From the NCBI GenBank assembly GCA_030636615.1, contig DAOVWP010000041.1:1-5801 (forward strand): a stretch of 5,801 nucleotides of DNA, given 5' to 3'. Each line of letters begins with the position of its first letter. Position 1 is the first letter of the stretch. Origin of the DNA: Candidatus Nanohaloarchaea archaeon. Lineage in GTDB: Archaea > EX4484-52 > GLR71. The translations under genes were made by a program, and so were the position numbers. The notes under the pieces are model-generated. The model made no database searches. It was not told the origin of the DNA and was given only the letters and a program-made list of their open reading frames with translations. Below are positions 3,072-5,801 of this stretch, in pieces.

Positions 3072-5495
3072 TTACACCTTATCACTAATATCTATTGTCG
3101 TATTCTCTCTCATAAAACCAGGAGTAATCTTTCCGCAGTCTTCACACACAGTAAATTCCGGTGATATGACTATCTGCGCGCTCTGAGTATTATCCCAGGT
3201 CTTTTTGACCAGCTGGTATATGCTTTCAGGATCAGGTCTCTGCTCGCCAAGGAAAACATGAGTAATTGCGCCGGATTCTATAAGATTATTGAACCTTGCC
3301 TGCATCTCAATCCTATCAACTATGTCAACAGGAGCATCTGCCTCAAGGTGGACGCTGTTAGTATAATATATTTCGCCGCTCTTCTGGTCACCTCTTACAT
3401 AATCCTTTGCTTCTTCAAATTTCTGCAGATCAACTTTTGCAAACCTGAAAGATGTGCTTTCCGCAGGAGTCTCTTCAAGAGTGATCTTCAGGTTATGCTC
3501 TTTTTCAAGCTGTTTGGCTTTCAGATACATTGCTGATACAACTTTGAGACCAACTTTGTAAGCATCGTCTGATTCATGGAGAGGCTGACCGGTCAATCTC
3601 TTGACACATTCGTTCAGACCAACCATACCAATAAGATAGGTTGCTTTGTCAAGATCTATATATGGTGTTCCATCGTGAGAGACTTTTCCGACCTGCCACA
3701 TAGGTGTACCAGGACATTCCATTATTTTTGCAGTAAACTTCTTTTTCTGGAGGTGGGCTTTCATGCACAGATCCATTGCTTTCTCAATTTCTCTTACAGT
3801 CTTATCAAGATCTCCCTTAGCCCGGTATGCTGCCTGAGGCAGGTTGACAGTCACTATCTGAAAACCGCAGAACCTTAATTTTTCAGGATGCTCTATCATA
3901 GACATATCAGTAACTTTTGTCCTAAGACGACAGCACATTGAAAGATTTATCTCATCCCGATCAAATATGAAGTAAGGCGAACCGTTATCTGATGCTATTT
4001 TACATGCATACCTGAGAAGTTCTCTCTGGCTCGGATCATCAAATGAATCCTGATTAATATGTAAATCAAATTTTGGGAAAGGGAAAGGAAGACCATTCTT
4101 GTCTCCTTCTTTCCAGACTTCCATCAAGGCTTTTCCAAATCTCTGAGCTTCCAATTCATAATCACCGTAAGTTTTACCTGTGTATTTTCCACCAGGACCT
4201 ATTGCCGGAACATTCTTGAGATAGTTTGGAATTCCAAGATGTATGTTGAAATCCATGAAGATTGTCTGTCCACCTCGGGAAAATGCGTTCTGCGAACATG
4301 AAAATATCAGGTACTGGGCTTCCTGTTTCAACCGTTTATCATCAACGCCGACAAGGTATGGCGCATAGAATATATTTACGAAACCAATCCCTAAAGCTCC
4401 GGCATAGTATGCCTGCATAGATGCAAGAAATGTGTTCAGGTGACCTGTAAGAGTCTGGGCATGATTTGCTGGAGATGATTCTGTAGACAGGTTCACAAGT
4501 GAGAGGCCATATTTTTTTATATATTCAAGGCTGTGGGCTGAACAGTAAGCGCGAATCGGATATCCTAGATCATGGAGATGTATAATTGCGTTAAGATGCG
4601 CGTCTGAGACATCTTTTGAGAATATTTCCTTGAGGGCATACTGTTTGAGAGTGTTTTCCGCTATCGAAAGGTTTACTGCCTCAGGGTTGTTGAAAACGAT
4701 ATTGCTGTTCTCATTGCTTTTTGAAAAAATCAACTGGTTAAGGTTGTAAGTCGACATACCGAGAAGTTCACTCTTTTTAAGTTGGGTATTGCAATTGCGC
4801 GTGAAAAGCTCTGCGTCAACAAGAAGTCGTATCTGGTTGATAGATATGCGTTTTATATTGGATGAGAGGATCTTTCTTTCAACAGATATGGCAATTTTTT
4901 CAGATTCTTTGCGGTCAAGCTTTGTCTCCTGACGAAGCGCATCAATTATCCTGCTCCTATCCCATTTCGACACAGTACCTTTAGTTGCTGTGGATACCTG
5001 AAGAAGTATATCAGTAGAATCGCGGTTATCAGTCTCTTCTACATCAGTTACTGTGAGCTTTTCAATCTCTTTTTCAAATTCCGCAAAATCATCAAATGAA
5101 AGATGAACAGATGCAAAACGAATATATACAACATTGTCTATCTCTTTAAGCTTCTTCATCACCATTTCTCCTATTGTTGAGCTCTGCACTTCGCTTTGAT
5201 CATTTCCAAGGAGGATGCTTTCAATCTCATCAGTAAGCTCTTCAATCTTGCTGGAATTGATCTGCCTTTTCTCAGATGCGCGCAGAATTCCGCTTATTAT
5301 CTTTCCACGATCAAAAGGTTGTCTTGAACCGTCTTTCTTTATCACTGTCAGATCAACAGTTTCAATCCGTTCATAAGTAGTAAACCGCCTATTGCAATCC
5401 AGACACTCTCTTCTTCTCCGGTTGGTATCAAACTCACCGGTACTTCTGCTTTCTACAACTTTCGTATTTGTGCTGTGGCAATATGGACACTTCAT
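3072..5495 (-). CDS. nrdD: NrdR-NrdD fusion: repressor domain joined to class III RNR large subunit
   Basis: An 807-residue protein that should reduce NTPs to dNTPs without oxygen. Residues 1-147 are a full NrdR-like unit: zinc ribbon (Cys3, Cys6, Cys31, Cys34), the basic RRRRE (26-30) that contacts DNA in NrdR, FTTYER (38-43), and an ATP-cone starting VIKKDGSRQPFDRGK (51-65) and running to YIRFASVHLSFDDF (124-137). After a polar linker comes a second ATP-cone, about 166-235 (TKGTVSKWDRSRIIDALRQET, in parts), as usual in NrdD. The NrdD barrel fills about 245-780. It includes YCSAHSLEY (Cys318), GGQTIFMDFN (408-416), SPYFIFDRD (506-514), the finger-loop MCCRL (Cys521/Cys522, thiyl-radical site) and GMVGLNE (623-629). 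The C terminus has only the first zinc pair, Cys784 and Cys787, then stops; the other pair and the glycyl radical are in the next gene. The start matches canonical NrdR (MKCP). No internal start separating the two parts is evident. Confidence 0.92.
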   Translation of the reverse strand: MKCPYCHSTNTKVVESRSTGEFDTNRRRRECLDCNRRFTTYERIETVDLTVIKKDGSRQPFDRGKIISGILRASEKRQINSSKIEELTDEIESILLGNDQSEVQSSTIGEMVMKKLKEIDNVVYIRFASVHLSFDDFAEFEKEIEKLTVTDVEETDNRDSTDILLQVSTATKGTVSKWDRSRIIDALRQETKLDRKESEKIAISVERKILSSNIKRISINQIRLLVDAELFTRNCNTQLKKSELLGMSTYNLNQLIFSKSNENSNIVFNNPEAVNLSIAENTLKQYALKEIFSKDVSDAHLNAIIHLHDLGYPIRAYCSAHSLEYIKKYGLSLVNLSTESSPANHAQTLTGHLNTFLASMQAYYAGALGIGFVNIFYAPYLVGVDDKRLKQEAQYLIFSCSQNAFSRGGQTIFMDFNIHLGIPNYLKNVPAIGPGGKYTGKTYGDYELEAQRFGKALMEVWKEGDKNGLPFPFPKFDLHINQDSFDDPSQRELLRYACKIASDNGSPYFIFDRDEINLSMCCRLRTKVTDMSMIEHPEKLRFCGFQIVTVNLPQAAYRAKGDLDKTVREIEKAMDLCMKAHLQKKKFTAKIMECPGTPMWQVGKVSHDGTPYIDLDKATYLIGMVGLNECVKRLTGQPLHESDDAYKVGLKVVSAMYLKAKQLEKEHNLKITLEETPAESTSFRFAKVDLQKFEEAKDYVRGDQKSGEIYYTNSVHLEADAPVDIVDRIEMQARFNNLIESGAITHVFLGEQRPDPESIYQLVKKTWDNTQSAQIVISPEFTVCEDCGKITPGFMRENTTIDISDKV
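3075..3080 (-). promoter_or_regulatory. Shine-Dalgarno AAGGTG inside the end of the nrdD frame
   Basis: On the minus strand AAGGTG forms the last two sense codons of the large subunit and lies six bases before the ATG at 3068. AGGTG is complementary to the anti-Shine-Dalgarno end of 16S rRNA. It favours separate initiation of the glycyl-radical protein by ribosomes that have just stopped at TAA, and argues that the split is real. Confidence 0.55.
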
Positions 5496-5509
5496 AATAA
5501 CATCATCTG

Positions 5510-5525
5510 TTTCAGTTTATGGTGT
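5510..5525. promoter_or_regulatory. weak NrdR-box-like half-site
   Basis: The right half TATGGTGT (5518-5525) matches 7 of 8 positions of the NrdR-box half; the left half matches only 3 of 8. Its centre is 32 bases from that of the strong box at 5542-5557, close to three helical turns, the kind of spacing seen for paired NrdR boxes in bacteria. On its own it would not be called. Confidence 0.25.
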
Positions 5526-5541
5526 TTTAGAAAAGGTATAT

Positions 5542-5557
5542 ACACCATATATAGTAT
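5542..5557. promoter_or_regulatory. NrdR-box-like operator before the nrdR-nrdD operon
   Basis: ACACCATATATAGTAT matches 14 of 16 positions of the bacterial NrdR-box consensus acaCwAtATaTwGtgt. It lies 47-62 bases before the start codon of the fusion gene, whose first 147 residues are an NrdR repressor. On the minus strand the TATATA core could also act as the archaeal TATA box, with transcription starting near 5524, so binding would compete with TBP. AT-rich promoter sequence makes partial matches common, but a 14/16 match in front of this particular gene is a strong coincidence. Confidence 0.6.
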
Positions 5558-5571
5558 TATTGTTTGTTTTA

Positions 5572-5587
5572 ATTTGTTCTATTGTGT
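5572..5587. promoter_or_regulatory. possible second NrdR-box (one good half)
   Basis: The right half TATTGTGT (5580-5587) matches all 8 consensus positions, the left half only 2 of 8. The centre is 30 bases from the strong box, near three helical turns. Bacterial NrdR boxes usually occur in pairs about 30-32 bases apart, so this or the site at 5510-5525 could be the partner. Confidence 0.3.
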
Positions 5588-5602
5588 ATTTGTTATGTAT
5601 AG

Positions 5603-5610
5603 TATTTAAA
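5603..5610 (-). promoter_or_regulatory. candidate TATA box of the nrd operon
   Basis: On the minus strand this reads TTTAAATA, the same octamer as the dut TATA box. Transcription would start near 5580, giving a leader of about 85 bases and placing the NrdR-like boxes at and just after the start, where a bound repressor would block the polymerase. GTATATAC (5536-5543) and the TATATA inside the NrdR-like box are closer alternatives. No Shine-Dalgarno is seen before the ATG at 5495. Confidence 0.4.
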
Positions 5611-5801
5611 GATATATGTGTTCTGCAATATATTTTAAAAATAAAATACCACTACTGTTTGTGTTTTATTCTTAGAGTTGCTAAAGTATTTGAGATATTA
5701 TCGTCGCTGAAGATTTAAAAGGATTTTGGAAATGTTTGGATAAAAATTAACTCTGAGCTCCATTTTGTGAATCAATCTTTCTTCTCATAATCATCAAATC
5801 C
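5611..5801. other. AT-rich intergenic region, no supported gene
   Basis: No gene, RNA gene or repeat of weight is visible here. Two minus-strand frames enter from the right edge and stop at 5747 (TAA, 17 residues) and 5772 (TGA, 9 residues). One of them may be the end of an upstream gene on the nrd strand, but the remaining codons are too few to choose. A T5 tract on the minus strand follows the 5747 stop and could end that transcript. Confidence 0.4.

Noticed and set aside
3072..3074. TAA in nrdD as a recoded amino-acid codon (selenocysteine or pyrrolysine)
   Set aside because: Those use TGA and TAG. TAA also ends nrdG normally, so reassignment is not supported; a real split or a substitution error is simpler.
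3258..3878. Two plus-strand open frames (3258-3536, 3576-3878) antisense to nrdD
   Set aside because: They are mirror frames of conserved NrdD codons, with cysteine- and phenylalanine-rich products typical of antisense readings.
5392..5718. Plus-strand open frame of 108 codons, hydrophobic, over the nrd promoter and antisense to the NrdR start
   Set aside because: It overlaps the well-supported NrdR zinc ribbon on the other strand and the promoter region. Its hydrophobic content is what AT-rich T-biased DNA gives by chance, and no TATA box or ribosome-binding match fits its start.
5747..5801. C-terminal fragment of a minus-strand gene entering at the right edge
   Set aside because: Two frames stay open to the edge (stops at 5747 and 5772), leaving 17 or 9 residues. 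That is too little to choose a frame or to claim a gene.
1..5801. CRISPR array, insertion sequence or attachment site
   Set aside because: No regularly spaced direct repeats, no transposase or integrase frame and no tRNA-associated duplication were seen on either strand.

Overview
The window is probably chromosomal DNA of an obligately or facultatively anaerobic archaeon. Three things suggest this. The dUTPase gene has a TTTAAATA box centred about 26 bases before its ATG, and a small open frame has a TTTATAAA box about 28 bases before its ATG; both are the spacing of archaeal leaderless promoters. The visible Shine-Dalgarno matches are of the GGTG/GGTGA kind. The only ribonucleotide reductase is the oxygen-sensitive class III type with archaeal-like motifs. 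The DNA is AT-rich. I cannot place it in a phylum; a DPANN-type archaeon is a guess, and an anaerobic bacterium or large virus is not excluded.

Layout. On the + strand: a complete dUTPase (40-465); a 276-base interval holding a possible leaderless 23-residue membrane microprotein (546-617) and a hairpin/T-run terminator (641-670); and an unrecognised 140-residue protein (742-1164). It converges on a minus-strand gene for a two-helix membrane protein of unknown function (1181-1765). That gene's upstream region carries an 11-base-period repeat and a 16-base perfect palindrome. From 5495 down to 1874 on the minus strand is a tight four-gene class III ribonucleotide reductase operon: an NrdR-NrdD fusion, a separate 74-residue glycyl-radical domain, an 82-residue CPSC redoxin and the radical-SAM activase NrdG. 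Upstream of it (5496-5610) lies a promoter region with a 14/16 match to the bacterial NrdR box.

How they work together. NrdG would use SAM and a 4Fe-4S cluster to place a radical on the glycine of the small glycyl-radical protein. That protein should dock on the large subunit and pass the radical to an active-site cysteine. The redoxin would supply reducing equivalents, and dNTPs would be made from NTPs. dUTPase, at the other end of the window, supplies dUMP for dTTP synthesis and removes dUTP.

The unusual points are these. (1) A complete NrdR-like repressor (zinc ribbon plus ATP-cone) is fused in frame to the N terminus of NrdD, which keeps its own ATP-cone. (2) NrdD is cut by a TAA between the two CxxC pairs of its C-terminal zinc site, and the glycyl-radical tail restarts two codons later in the same frame behind its own AAGGTG. 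(3) A NrdR-box-like operator lies in front of this gene. The enzyme may therefore repress its own operon, and its glycyl-radical part may be a separately made, replaceable subunit.
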